Shown here in pieces: positions 32,880-41,829 of a stretch of 64,000 nt of DNA. The stretch lies in contig NZ_FOZL01000001.1 in the NCBI RefSeq assembly GCF_900114625.1, positions 1,674,001 to 1,738,000 of the forward strand. The letters are read 5' to 3'. Positions within the stretch are counted from its first letter, which is position 1. Every line of letters starts with the position of its first letter. Both the position numbers and the translations under genes were made by a program. The stretch is from Granulicella pectinivorans (GTDB lineage Bacteria > Acidobacteriota > Terriglobia > Terriglobales > Acidobacteriaceae). A model generated the notes under the pieces. It was not told the DNA's origin and did no database searches. It was given only the letters and a program-made list of their open reading frames with translations.

Positions 32880-35150
32880 ATGAATCGTTTTGTCCGTTCG
32901 ATCCTGTGCGCAGTGTTGATGGGTACCACCGGAGCGGCTCTCGCCCAGGCGAAGCGGCCCATGACCTTCGAAGACCTGATGGCGATGAAGCGCGTCGCCG
33001 ACCCGCAGATCTCCTCCGGCGGCAAGTGGGTGCTGTTCTCGGTCACCGACGTCTCGCTCACCGCGAACACCAAGATCAACCGCCTCTGGGTGGTGCCCAT
33101 CGGCGGCGGCAAGGAGCGTGACCTCGGCCTGCCCGCCGGTGCCTCGAACGGACGCTTCTCCCCCGACGGCAAGTGGGTCTCGTTCACCGGCAACGACGAC
33201 ACCGGCTCGCAGATCTGGCTCGCCGCCTGGGACGAGGCCTCCGGCACCATCCACGGCGTCCGCCGCCTCACCGCCGTCTCCACGGAAGCCGACGGAGCCA
33301 TCTGGTCCCCCAACTCGAAGCGCCTCCTCTTCGTCTCCAGCGTCTACCCCGACTGCTCCGACAAAGCTGTCTTCACCGACGAGGACGCCTGCAACAAGGC
33401 CAAGGACGACGCTGCCGCCAAGAACCCGGTCAAAGCCCAGGTCTGGGATCACCTCCTTTACCGCCACTGGAACGCCTTCACCGGCGAGAAGCGCTCGCAT
33501 GTCCTGGTTGTCTCGGTGGGCGATAGCTCCGTAGTCCGCGACCTGACGCCAAAGCGTTTTGTCGGCGACGCGGAGACGCCGACGTTCTCCCTCGGCGGCC
33601 CGCTTGGCTACGCCTGGTCTCCGGGATCCGACGAAATCGCATTTGTAACCAATCTAGATACAGTTCCTGCCGCGAGCACGAACAACGATGTCTTTACCCT
33701 GCTGCTCGATGATGCGGGTGCGAAGCCGAGGAAGATCTCTACTTCACCAGGAAGCGACGATGGGCCGCAGTATTCGCCGGATGGGAAGTGGATTGCGTTT
33801 CGGTCGCAGGCTCGGGCGGGGTTTGAGTCTGATCGCTTCCGCCTAGTGCTGTTCGATCGACTTGCAGGGACGTTGAAGGAGTTGATGCCCAAGCTCAACA
33901 CGCCCCCAGGCGGCTACTTCGACGGCTGGATCGACGAGTTCGTATGGAACGGAGACAGCACATCGCTGGTCTTTACCAGTGGAGTGCGCGGAGCGGAAGC
34001 GATCTTTTCGTACGACGTCTTCGGCTTTCGTCGCGGAGGCGATCCTCTCTTCCTCCGATGGAGCGGTGAGGGCGAGTACGGAGACCTTCATCTCTTCATC
34101 GACCGATCAGCCACGGAACAGACGACCCTCGTTGCAACCAGGATGAGTGCTGAAGGTCCCACCGAACTGGTTACCATTCCCATGGGGTTGCTCGGGCATA
34201 CCGCGCTCAACGAGTTCATGAGTCCGGAGTTCGTTCAACCGGTGAGTTTGATGGAGCCGAAAGAAACAAGGCTGACCCATATCAACGATGGCGCTCTGGA
34301 TTCCGTGGCTTTGCAGAAGATGGAATCCTTCTGGTTCACCGGAGTCGAAAACACCAAGGTCCAGGGCTTCCTCGTCCGCCCTCCAAATTTCGACCCCTCC
34401 AGAAAATACCCCGTAAAGTTCCTCATCCACGGAGGCCCGCAAGGCGCCTGGGGAGACGCCTGGTCCTATCGCTGGAACCCTGAACTCATGGCCGCATCCG
34501 GTTACGTCGTGGTAATGGTCAACCCCCGCGGTTCCACCGGCTACGGGCAGAAGTTCGTCGACGAGGTCAGCGGCGACTGGGGCGGCCGCGCCTATATCGA
34601 TCTCATGAACGGCCTCGACGCCGCCGAGGCGAAATACCCCTTCATCGACAAGACCCGCGAGTGCGCCCTCGGAGCCAGCTACGGCGGCTTCATGGCCAAC
34701 TGGATCCTCACCCACACCAACCGGTTCCAGTGCATCGTCTCCCACGACGGCATGTACAACCCCGCCTCCGCCTACGGCGACACCGAGGAGCTCTGGTTCA
34801 ACGAGTGGGAGTTCCGCCGCCCCGGCGACCCCAACCCCGGCCAGCCCTGGCGTTACGCCGCCGGACCCGCCGAAGACGACCCCTTCCGCAAGTGGTCGCC
34901 CATGCTCCAAATCCAGAACGCGAAGACCCCGACCCTCGTCATCCACTCCCAAAAGGACTACCGCCTCGACGTCTCCGAGGGCTTCCAGCTCTTCACCGCC
35001 CTCCAGCGCCTCAACGTACCCTCGAAGATGCTCTACTTCCCCGACGAGGGCCACTGGGTGTTGAAGCCGCAAAACGCCAAACTCTGGAACGAGACCGTCA
35101 GCGACTGGTGCGATCGTTGGACCCATTCGAACGCCTACGCATCGAAGTAA
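32880..35150 (+). CDS. S9 family peptidase (prolyl oligopeptidase/acylaminoacyl type)
   Basis: The 756-residue secreted enzyme has a signal peptide (ILCAVLMGTTGAALAQ), an N-terminal beta-propeller-like region with repeated 'D...P..S.dGkWv.f' motifs, and a C-terminal hydrolase domain. Ser lies in GASYGGFMANW, Asp in IHSQKDYRLDVSEG, and His in DEGHWVLKP. It should cleave peptides or their acylated ends outside the inner membrane. A -10-like TAGACT ends six bases before the ATG. The middle third (about 33640-34330) has looser codon use than the flanks. It heads an operon with recX and the DUF429 gene. Confidence 0.9.
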   Translation: MNRFVRSILCAVLMGTTGAALAQAKRPMTFEDLMAMKRVADPQISSGGKWVLFSVTDVSLTANTKINRLWVVPIGGGKERDLGLPAGASNGRFSPDGKWVSFTGNDDTGSQIWLAAWDEASGTIHGVRRLTAVSTEADGAIWSPNSKRLLFVSSVYPDCSDKAVFTDEDACNKAKDDAAAKNPVKAQVWDHLLYRHWNAFTGEKRSHVLVVSVGDSSVVRDLTPKRFVGDAETPTFSLGGPLGYAWSPGSDEIAFVTNLDTVPAASTNNDVFTLLLDDAGAKPRKISTSPGSDDGPQYSPDGKWIAFRSQARAGFESDRFRLVLFDRLAGTLKELMPKLNTPPGGYFDGWIDEFVWNGDSTSLVFTSGVRGAEAIFSYDVFGFRRGGDPLFLRWSGEGEYGDLHLFIDRSATEQTTLVATRMSAEGPTELVTIPMGLLGHTALNEFMSPEFVQPVSLMEPKETRLTHINDGALDSVALQKMESFWFTGVENTKVQGFLVRPPNFDPSRKYPVKFLIHGGPQGAWGDAWSYRWNPELMAASGYVVVMVNPRGSTGYGQKFVDEVSGDWGGRAYIDLMNGLDAAEAKYPFIDKTRECALGASYGGFMANWILTHTNRFQCIVSHDGMYNPASAYGDTEELWFNEWEFRRPGDPNPGQPWRYAAGPAEDDPFRKWSPMLQIQNAKTPTLVIHSQKDYRLDVSEGFQLFTALQRLNVPSKMLYFPDEGHWVLKPQNAKLWNETVSDWCDRWTHSNAYASK

Positions 35151-35163
35151 GCAGGAGAGCACG

Positions 35164-35736
35164 TTGCCGTTTGCCAAACCCAAAAAACGCGAGCCCGTCG
35201 GCGAGGCAGGGCTCTTCGAGTACGCCCTGAAGACGCTGACGGTCCGCATGCGCACCGAGCGCGACCTGCGCCGCCTCATGAAGACCCGCGCCGAAGAGGG
35301 CCAGGCCGGAGAAGCGGCGATGGACGCTGTCGTCCTTCGATTGAAAGACCTCCGCTACCTCTCCGACACCCGCTTCGCCGCCGACTACACGCGCATGCGC
35401 AAGGAGAACCAGGGCTTTGGCCGCCGCCGCGTCCAGCAGGACCTCACCCAAAAAGGCATCCACAAGGAAACGGTAGCCGCCGCCGTCTCCGCCGCCTTCG
35501 ACGAGGCCGACGAAGTCGCCCTCGCCCGCGCCTACGTCACCCGCAAGCGCATGAAGAAGCCCGCCGACCAGAAGGAGACAGTCCGCGTCATGAACCGTCT
35601 CATCCGCGCCGGATACTCCTCGAACGCCATCTTCAAGCTCCTCCGCGCGTGGGAGGTTCCCGAAGACGCCATGCTCGAAGAGGGCGGTGGCGACTCCGAC
35701 TCCTACGCCGAACACGATGACGAGGCCGTCGAATAA
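35164..35736 (+). CDS. recX: RecX family regulatory protein
   Basis: The 190-residue protein consists of helical RecX repeats: EYALKTLTVRMRTERDLRRLM, then LRYLSDTRFAADYTRMRKENQGFGRRRVQQDL and SNAIFKLLRAWE. RecX binds RecA and limits its filaments, tuning recombination and SOS. The start is TTG at 35164 with AGGAG about seven bases upstream. An acidic tail (EEGGGDSDSYAEHDDEAVE) extends past the usual end. It overlaps the DUF429 start by one base (TAATG). No recA is nearby; the operon companion is a secreted peptidase, which is an odd pairing. Confidence 0.8.
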   Translation: MPFAKPKKREPVGEAGLFEYALKTLTVRMRTERDLRRLMKTRAEEGQAGEAAMDAVVLRLKDLRYLSDTRFAADYTRMRKENQGFGRRRVQQDLTQKGIHKETVAAAVSAAFDEADEVALARAYVTRKRMKKPADQKETVRVMNRLIRAGYSSNAIFKLLRAWEVPEDAMLEEGGGDSDSYAEHDDEAVE

Positions 35737-36611
35737 TGGATCGCGTCGTAGCCATCGACTGGTCCGGCGACCAGAGCGCCTCCGGACAGCGACGCAAGAT
35801 CTGGGCTGGCGTCTGGACGCGTTCCGACAAGGGCAAGACCATGGGGGGAACCGTGACGCTCGAAGGCGGACGGACACGCGACGAGTGGACCGCATGGCTC
35901 ATCGAGCGCTCGCACGAGACCCCATGCATGGTCGTAGGCTTCGACTTCATCTTTAGCTACCCCGCCTGGTTTCTGCAGGAGCACAACCTCAAGACCGCTC
36001 CGGCCCTCTGGAAGAAAGTCGCCGAAGGCCAGGGCGAAGCCTGGCTCCACGTCGACTGCAAGGACGACCGCTTCTGGGGCAAGCCGAAGAAGAAACCCCT
36101 CGAGTTCTGCGGCGTAGACAACCACCGCATGCTCCGCCGCGCCGACATCGAGGTCAAGATCAAGTCCCAGATCGCCGAGCCCGCCAAGGCCGCGCGCGTC
36201 GCCGGCATCGCGCCCAAGTCTCCCTTCCAGATCGGCGGCTCAGGCTCCGTCGGGACAGGCTCCCTCCGCGGCATGCCCCACCTCCTCACGCTCCGCGAGG
36301 GCGGCTTCTCCGTCTGGCCCTTCGACCCGCCCGTCTTCCCCATGGCGGTCGAGATGTACACCCGCCTCATGACCGGCCCGGTCAACAAAAGCTCCGAAGC
36401 CGCCCGCACCGAGTACCTCAAGCAGAAGAAGTACCCAGGCCTCTCCCGCAGCGTGCTCGCCGCCGCGAAGTCCAGCGAAGACGCCTTCGATGCCCTCATC
36501 AGTTGCCTCGTCATGACCGAGTGCCGCGCCGAGTTCCCCGAACTTCCCCCGGAGAACGATCCCATCTACAAGCTCGAAGGCCGCACCTGGCAACCCGGAG
36601 TCGGCCTCTAG
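35736..36611 (+). CDS. DUF429 domain-containing protein
   Basis: The 291-residue protein starts VVAIDWSGDQSASGQRRK, the DUF429 opening with an early Asp. It continues through MVVGFDFIFSYP and later AFDALISCLVMTECRAEFPELP. DUF429 is thought to have an RNase H-like fold and to act on nucleic acids, without proof. The ATG overlaps the recX stop, and the last four bases overlap the converging antiporter stop, so no terminator separates them. It may share a DNA repair theme with recX. Confidence 0.78.
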   Translation: MDRVVAIDWSGDQSASGQRRKIWAGVWTRSDKGKTMGGTVTLEGGRTRDEWTAWLIERSHETPCMVVGFDFIFSYPAWFLQEHNLKTAPALWKKVAEGQGEAWLHVDCKDDRFWGKPKKKPLEFCGVDNHRMLRRADIEVKIKSQIAEPAKAARVAGIAPKSPFQIGGSGSVGTGSLRGMPHLLTLREGGFSVWPFDPPVFPMAVEMYTRLMTGPVNKSSEAARTEYLKQKKYPGLSRSVLAAAKSSEDAFDALISCLVMTECRAEFPELPPENDPIYKLEGRTWQPGVGL

Positions 36612-37849
36612 CTCTCCTCGCACACCCCAAACCGCTTCAGAAACAGATCCATCGTCCCCCCCTGCACCACAATGGAGAACACCACCACCAGGTACGTCGT
36701 CGCCAGAATCCACGTGCGTCCCATGGCCTCCGGAATCGAGAGCGCCAGCGCGATCGACAACCCACCGCGCAGCCCGCCCCAGCTCAGCGTCAGGATCGAC
36801 GTCTTGTGCCCTCGCTGAATGAGCCGCACCCCGGAGAGGACCACCGCCACCACCGCCGTCCGCGTCACCGTGACGATCACAATCGCCAGCGCGCCACTCG
36901 CAAACGTAGTCCGGTTGAACGCAATGACCAGCACCTCCAGCCCCAGCAGCACGAACAGGATGCCGTTCTGAATCTCATCCACCACGCGCCAGAAGCGGTC
37001 CAGTGCCTCATGCGAGATATCGGCATGCAGGTGATTCAGATTGAAACGGCGCAGTGCGATCCCCGCTGCCACAGCCTCCAGCGGAGCCGAAAGATGCAGC
37101 GTCTCTGCCAGCGAGTAGCCCGCCAGCGCCAGCGCCAGGGTCAGCATGATCTCGATCTGGTAAGCATCCACCCGGCGCATCAACTCGGAGGTACACCACG
37201 CTAGCGCAGTCCCCAGCAGCAGCCCACCGCCCGACTGCACCAGCAGCAGCCATGCAATATGTCCCGCATGCGGTGTGGCGCCGCGGCTCGCGCTCAACAC
37301 GGCCAGAAACAGCACCGCACCCACGCCGTCATTGAACAGTGACTCTCCCGCAAGCTGCGCCTGGATATTCTTCGGCACACCCACCCGGTGCAGCATCTCC
37401 AGCACGGCGATCGGGTCCGTCGGCGAGATCAGCGTCCCAAAAAACAGGCACTCGATCCACGTCGCATGCAGCCCCACCAGCGGCAGCGCATAGAACAGCG
37501 CAGTGGATATCCCCGCGGTCGTGAACAGCGTGCCAAAGACCGAGAGCAGGCCAACCGCGAGCTTCTCCTTGGCCAGGTAGTGCAGGTCGAGCAGAAACGC
37601 TCCCGCAAACAGCAGAAGCCCCAGCATCCCATGCAGAATCAGGTCCTCGAAGCGAATGCGTCCAACCAGGCCGACCGCCCAAAGGTGCAGTCCCGGGTCA
37701 CGCAGGCTGACGATCAGCAACACGATCGAGGCCAGCACCGTCAGAATCATGGTGCCAATGGTGATGGGCAACCGAAGGACGCGGACGCTGAGCCATCCAA
37801 AGAGGGCGGCTGCGGTGATGATGAGGCTAACAAGCGCAAGAGTCGACAT
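36608..37849 (-). CDS. CPA1-type Na+/H+ antiporter
   Basis: The 413-residue membrane protein has about 12 hydrophobic segments and the family's key motifs: FFGTLISPTDPIAVL (helix 4/5 region), AGESLFNDGVGAVLF with the ion-binding Asp, and the C-terminal GLRGGLSIALALSIP. Members exchange sodium or potassium for protons at the inner membrane for pH and salt control. There is no long cytoplasmic tail. GGAGGAAG before ATG supports the start. It is divergent from the FAD oxidoreductase gene and converges on DUF429 with a four-base overlap. Confidence 0.88.
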   Translation of the reverse strand: MSTLALVSLIITAAALFGWLSVRVLRLPITIGTMILTVLASIVLLIVSLRDPGLHLWAVGLVGRIRFEDLILHGMLGLLLFAGAFLLDLHYLAKEKLAVGLLSVFGTLFTTAGISTALFYALPLVGLHATWIECLFFGTLISPTDPIAVLEMLHRVGVPKNIQAQLAGESLFNDGVGAVLFLAVLSASRGATPHAGHIAWLLLVQSGGGLLLGTALAWCTSELMRRVDAYQIEIMLTLALALAGYSLAETLHLSAPLEAVAAGIALRRFNLNHLHADISHEALDRFWRVVDEIQNGILFVLLGLEVLVIAFNRTTFASGALAIVIVTVTRTAVVAVVLSGVRLIQRGHKTSILTLSWGGLRGGLSIALALSIPEAMGRTWILATTYLVVVFSIVVQGGTMDLFLKRFGVCEES

Positions 37850-37896
37850 CGTCTTCCTCCAGTCTAGTGGACTATGCTGGGCTGGAGGTCTTCGCC

Positions 37897-38982
37897 ATGG
37901 CTCTACCGGACGTTTGCGTCGTGGGTGCTGGTCCCGCGGGTCTCGCCTGCGCGATCACGGCGGCCCAGCGTGGGCTGCGCGTGCGCGTCCTCGACGCCGC
38001 CCGCGCAGGCCCCGTCGACAAGGCCTGCGGCGAAGGTCTCCTGCCCGACGCACTCGACCGCCTCGACCGCATGGGCGTGCGCGATCTCCACGGACGACCC
38101 ATCGCAGGCATCCGCTTCCTGTCCCACAACCGCGCAGCACACGCCCGGTTTCGCGTCGCGCAAGGCATGGGCGTGCGCCGCACCGAGCTGCACCGCGCGA
38201 TGCTGGACCGAGCCGCCGAACTCGGCGTCGCCGTCGAGTGGGGCGTCCCTCTCCGGGCCCTCGAAGACATCCACGCCGGCATCCTCGTCGGAGCCGACGG
38301 CAGCCAGTCCCGCGTACGCGCCCTCGCCCGCCTGGAGAGCCAAGTCACCACGCGGCGCGTAGGCCTGCGGCAGCACTTCGCCATCGCTCCATGGTCGGAG
38401 TTCGTCGAGGTCTACTGGGCTAACGGCGCGCAGGCCTACGTCACGCCGGTCGGCGAGCAGCAGGTCGGCGTCGCCTTCCTCTCCACGCAAAAGTTCGACA
38501 CCATGGCGCAAGCCCTCAACCTCTTCCCGGAGCTGCAATCGCGTCTGGCCGGCGCCCCCACCCTGAGCACGGCCCGCGGAGCCCTCACGGTGACACGTCG
38601 CGTCCGCCGCGTCACCACAGGCCGCATCGCCCTGGTCGGCGACGCCTCCGGCTCCGTCGATGCCATCACCGGCGAAGGCATGAACCTCTGCTTCCGCCAG
38701 GCCGACGCCCTCTCCGAAGCTCTGGCGGCAAACCATCTCGCACGCTACGAATCCGCGCACTCCAAAACGCTGCGGATGGCGCGTGGAATGAGCGCCGCCC
38801 TCCTGCTCATGAGCGCCTCCCCCACCCTCCGCCAGGCCACCATGGCAGTCTTCGCAACCGCGCCCCCTGTCTTCGAAGCTCTCCTCCGCATGCATGTGAC
38901 AGGATTCCTGCCTCCCCCTGACAACCAAACCGCCAAGACCGGATACAAACAATCACAGGCAGCAATCAACGCGACGAGGTGA
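37897..38982 (+). CDS. FAD-dependent oxidoreductase (geranylgeranyl-reductase-like)
   Basis: The 361-residue protein shows a Rossmann FAD site, VCVVGAGPAGLACAITAAQRG, the DKACGEGLLPDAL motif shared with geranylgeranyl reductases and halogenase-like monooxygenases, and LVGDASGSVDAITGEGM near residue 245, the second FAD motif. ATG at 37897 is chosen, because GGAGG lies eight bases upstream; the frame continues ten codons further. The stop is two bases before the ACP start. Reduction, desaturation or hydroxylation of an acyl chain is likely from the ACP and ketosynthase neighbours, but the substrate is unknown. Confidence 0.82.
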   Translation: MALPDVCVVGAGPAGLACAITAAQRGLRVRVLDAARAGPVDKACGEGLLPDALDRLDRMGVRDLHGRPIAGIRFLSHNRAAHARFRVAQGMGVRRTELHRAMLDRAAELGVAVEWGVPLRALEDIHAGILVGADGSQSRVRALARLESQVTTRRVGLRQHFAIAPWSEFVEVYWANGAQAYVTPVGEQQVGVAFLSTQKFDTMAQALNLFPELQSRLAGAPTLSTARGALTVTRRVRRVTTGRIALVGDASGSVDAITGEGMNLCFRQADALSEALAANHLARYESAHSKTLRMARGMSAALLLMSASPTLRQATMAVFATAPPVFEALLRMHVTGFLPPPDNQTAKTGYKQSQAAINATR

Positions 38983-38984
38983 GG

Positions 38985-39236
38985 ATGCACGTCCCTGAAG
39001 ATCTGGAGCAAAGGCTGATCGGTATGATCGCCACATCGAAGAAGGTCTCCCCCGAGACCATCGCCCGCGAGACCACCTTCGACTCCCTCGCCATCGACTC
39101 CCTCGACAAGATCAACCTCTCCTTCGAGGTCGAAGAGGCCTTCGCCATCGAGATCCCCGACGCCGCCATCGGCAGCATCCGGACCGTGGGCGACATGGTC
39201 GACGGCGTGCAATCGCTCGTCGCGGCCAAGGCATGA
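38985..39236 (+). CDS. Acyl carrier protein
   Basis: The 83-residue protein has the four-helix ACP layout, with the phosphopantetheine Ser in SLAIDSLDKINLSFEVEE. It differs from a housekeeping AcpP in length and sequence and sits between an oxidoreductase and a ketosynthase, so it is probably pathway-specific. GTG at 38979 is an alternative start six bases earlier. The TGA overlaps the ketosynthase ATG by three bases. Confidence 0.88.
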   Translation: MHVPEDLEQRLIGMIATSKKVSPETIARETTFDSLAIDSLDKINLSFEVEEAFAIEIPDAAIGSIRTVGDMVDGVQSLVAAKA

Positions 39237-40438
39237 CCCGTCGCGTCGTCGTCACCGGCATGGGCTGCATCACCCCGGCAGGAGCCACCGTCGAGTCCTT
39301 CGCAAACGCAATCTTCGCGGGCCGCACCGGCATCGCCGAACACGTCTTCTCCGACCTCCCCGAAGGCCGGCCTTCCGGACTCAAGTTCACACGCACCTCC
39401 CAGGTGCGCGTCTTCGACCCCTCGGCTTTCCTCACCCCCCAGCAGGTCATCTCCACCGAGCGCTCCAGTCAGTTCGCCCTCATCGCCGCCGCGCAGGCCG
39501 TCCGGCAGAGCGGCCTCGACTACCCAGGCGAACGCACCGCCGTCATCCTCGGCTGCTCCACCGGGGGCCGCACCTGGGAGGAGCCCGAAACCGCCAAGCT
39601 CTACCTCGCCAACGCCCGCGTCCATCCGCTCACGGTGGTCCGCTCGATGGCCTCCTCAGGCTCCAGCCAGGTCGCGATGGCCCACCGGGTCACCGGTCCC
39701 GTCCTCAACCTCTCCACCGCCTGCGCCTCCGGTACCCACGCCATCGGCATGGCCTTCCATATGGTGCGCTCAGGGATGGTGGACGCAGCCATCACCGGCG
39801 GCCACGAGGCCCCGCTCACCTTCGGCTTCCTCCGCGCCTGGGACTCCATGCGCGTCGTCTCGCCCACCCAGTGCCGTCCCTTCGCTCGCGACCGCGACGG
39901 CATGACCCTCGGCGAAGGCGCGGCGATCCTCTGCCTCGAAGAACGCACTGCCGCGCTCGCCCGTGGGGCTGAAATTCTCGGTGAGATCGTGGGCTTCGGC
40001 ATGTCGTCCGACGCCACCCACATCACCCAGCCCGACCCCGCAGGAGCCGCCCGCGCCATGTCCGCCGCACTCGCCGACGCCGGCATCGCCCCCATCGATA
40101 TCGGCTACCTCAACGCGCACGGCACCGGCACCCAGGCCAACGATGCCGTCGAGGCCGAGGCCATCGGACGCATCTTCGGTTGCGGCACCGTTCCCGTCAG
40201 CGCCACCAAGGCCGTCACCGGCCATGCCATCGGAGCCACTGGAGCCATCGAGGCCCTCGCGACCCTTCTCTCCCTCCGCGAACGCCGCGCCCCGCACACT
40301 GCAGGCCTTGTCCACGCGGATGAGACCCTCGCCCTCGATCTAGTCATGGGCAGTCCCCGCGCCATGGACAAGGACTTCGCCCTCTCCAACTCCCTCGCCT
40401 TCGGCGGCCTCAACGCCGTCCTCGCCTTCCGCCGCTAG
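39233..40438 (+). CDS. Beta-ketoacyl-ACP synthase (KAS II family)
   Basis: The 401-residue enzyme should condense malonyl-ACP with an acyl chain. The thiolase fold opens RRVVVTGMGCITPAG. The catalytic Cys is in STACASGTHAIG near residue 165, and the His pair is in NAHGTGTQ and KAVTGHAIGATG; NSLAFGGLNAVLAF ends the protein. All are in place, so it is active. The sequence is as long as FabF but has pathway-type divergence. It overlaps the ACP stop by four bases. With the FAD enzyme it forms a three-gene acyl-processing operon. Confidence 0.9.
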   Translation: MTRRVVVTGMGCITPAGATVESFANAIFAGRTGIAEHVFSDLPEGRPSGLKFTRTSQVRVFDPSAFLTPQQVISTERSSQFALIAAAQAVRQSGLDYPGERTAVILGCSTGGRTWEEPETAKLYLANARVHPLTVVRSMASSGSSQVAMAHRVTGPVLNLSTACASGTHAIGMAFHMVRSGMVDAAITGGHEAPLTFGFLRAWDSMRVVSPTQCRPFARDRDGMTLGEGAAILCLEERTAALARGAEILGEIVGFGMSSDATHITQPDPAGAARAMSAALADAGIAPIDIGYLNAHGTGTQANDAVEAEAIGRIFGCGTVPVSATKAVTGHAIGATGAIEALATLLSLRERRAPHTAGLVHADETLALDLVMGSPRAMDKDFALSNSLAFGGLNAVLAFRR

Positions 40439-40651
40439 CCGGCATCCCGTCGAGTGATGCTGGACGCAGCCATTCAATGGAAGGGCATCGAACGGAAGGG
40501 CATGGCGTCAGCCATGCCAAAAAGGGCAGCTTTTGCCGGAATGTACCGAGATTCCCGCAGGGAATCGCTTCGGTCCTTGCCTTCGTTCTCATGGACTGAA
40601 TATTTCCGAGCGCGATATCCACTTGCCCGTCTATGGGAGTAGAAGGACACT

Positions 40652-41203
40652 ATGGCGCTGGCGATCGGGGAATTCAGCTTGGGATGGTTCGGACGGGAGG
40701 AGACGCAGGACCAGCCGGACATCGCCGGACTCGTCCGCGACTTCAACGGCCTGCTCTATCGCGTCGCTTACTCCGTCGTCCGCAACCCAAGCGAGGCCGA
40801 AGACGTCGTGCAGGAGACCTTCCTGCGCGTCATCGAGCACCGTGGAAAGCTGGCCGGTATCCGTGAGATGAAGCCATGGCTCGTACGCATCTGCTGGAAC
40901 CTCGCGTTAGACCGCAAGCGGCGCATCCGGCCGGATCAGATGGACGATGCCGCAGCGGCAGAGCTCGTCTCACGTGACCTGGGCGCGGAGGCTCAGATCG
41001 CGATCGCCCGCGATGTAGCCATGGTCCTGAAGGCACTCGACAAGCTGCCCGCCGCCGAGAAGGCCTGTCTGCTGTTGTGCGCGGTCGAAGAGTTGACCAC
41101 GGCGGAGGTAGCCGTGGTGCTGGGCAAGAGTGAATCCAGTGTGCGCTCGCTGATCTTCCGGGCGAGAACCCACTTGAAGCAGCGGTTAGGAGGTGCGATA
41201 TGA
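40652..41203 (+). CDS. ECF-type RNA polymerase sigma factor
   Basis: The 183-residue protein has sigma-70 region 2 (LVRDFNGLLYRVAYSVVRNPSEAEDVVQETFLRV) and region 4 (DKLPAAEKACLLLCAVEELTTAEVAVVLGKSESSVRSLIFRART). The size and lack of region 3 fit an extracytoplasmic-function sigma. AGAAGGA lies upstream of ATG. The stop overlaps the start of the downstream membrane protein, the usual setting of a sigma with its anti-sigma factor. Confidence 0.88.
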   Translation: MALAIGEFSLGWFGREETQDQPDIAGLVRDFNGLLYRVAYSVVRNPSEAEDVVQETFLRVIEHRGKLAGIREMKPWLVRICWNLALDRKRRIRPDQMDDAAAAELVSRDLGAEAQIAIARDVAMVLKALDKLPAAEKACLLLCAVEELTTAEVAVVLGKSESSVRSLIFRARTHLKQRLGGAI

Positions 41204-41829
41204 ACGACGAACGGTTAGACCAAGCCTTGAAGACCCTAAGCAGTGCCGAAGCTCCCGAGTGCCTCGAGCAGCGCGTTCTGCGCCGTCTGGAGACGCAACG
41301 CGTGGAGGCTCCGCAAGGACGCCGCTGGCTCATCCCGGCCTGCGCGCTTGGTGCGTGTGCGGTTGTTGCTCTAGTCGTCGGCATACGGTTCCATCGTGCT
41401 TCACCTGTGCCGCTTGTTCCAGCTGCAGCGAACGCCCTCCCTTCGCAGGATTTGGCTCGGAGTGGAGCACTCATCGCTTCGCGCAGGTCGATTCCTTTGC
41501 GCAGGCCCCACCTCGTCATGAAACCCACGGTTGAGGCCTCCTACCCCGCTTCTCCTGCTCCTTTGACCGAGCAGGAGAAGCTTCTCGTAAAGCTCGCTCA
41601 GGTGCGCCAGAGACAAGCCACGCAGGCGATTGAGATCGCTGCGGTGAACCAGAGGACGAAAGATGCCGAGGCTGCCCTGACCCACGAGGAGCAGTTGCTC
41701 GTAGCCGTCTCGCGCGTGCGTCAGGATGCCGTCATCGATGCACTCGACCCGGTACGCAGGGCCGCAGCCGACGCCCGCGAAAAACAAGAGTTCAACGCCT
41801 ATGTTCGACAGAAAGATGGAGGATCTTAA
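41200..41829 (+). CDS. Probable anti-sigma factor with one membrane segment
   Basis: The 209-residue protein has a soluble N-terminal helix (LDQALKTLSSAEAPECLEQRV), one membrane segment near residue 50 (IPACALGACAVVALVVGI) and a periplasmic part of about 140 residues with helical 'LTEQEKLLVKLAQVRQR' and 'LTHEEQLLVAVSRVRQD' repeats. It lacks the HxxxCxxC of ZAS-type anti-sigma factors, so the role is inferred from its place directly after, and overlapping, the sigma gene. AGGAGG supports ATG. The two periplasmic repeats could be a sensor. Confidence 0.65.
   Translation: MNDERLDQALKTLSSAEAPECLEQRVLRRLETQRVEAPQGRRWLIPACALGACAVVALVVGIRFHRASPVPLVPAAANALPSQDLARSGALIASRRSIPLRRPHLVMKPTVEASYPASPAPLTEQEKLLVKLAQVRQRQATQAIEIAAVNQRTKDAEAALTHEEQLLVAVSRVRQDAVIDALDPVRRAAADAREKQEFNAYVRQKDGGS

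Noticed and set aside
32808..33500. N-terminal extension of the acyltransferase frame
   Set aside because: It overlaps the peptidase gene on the other strand, and the hexapeptide protein is complete from 32807.
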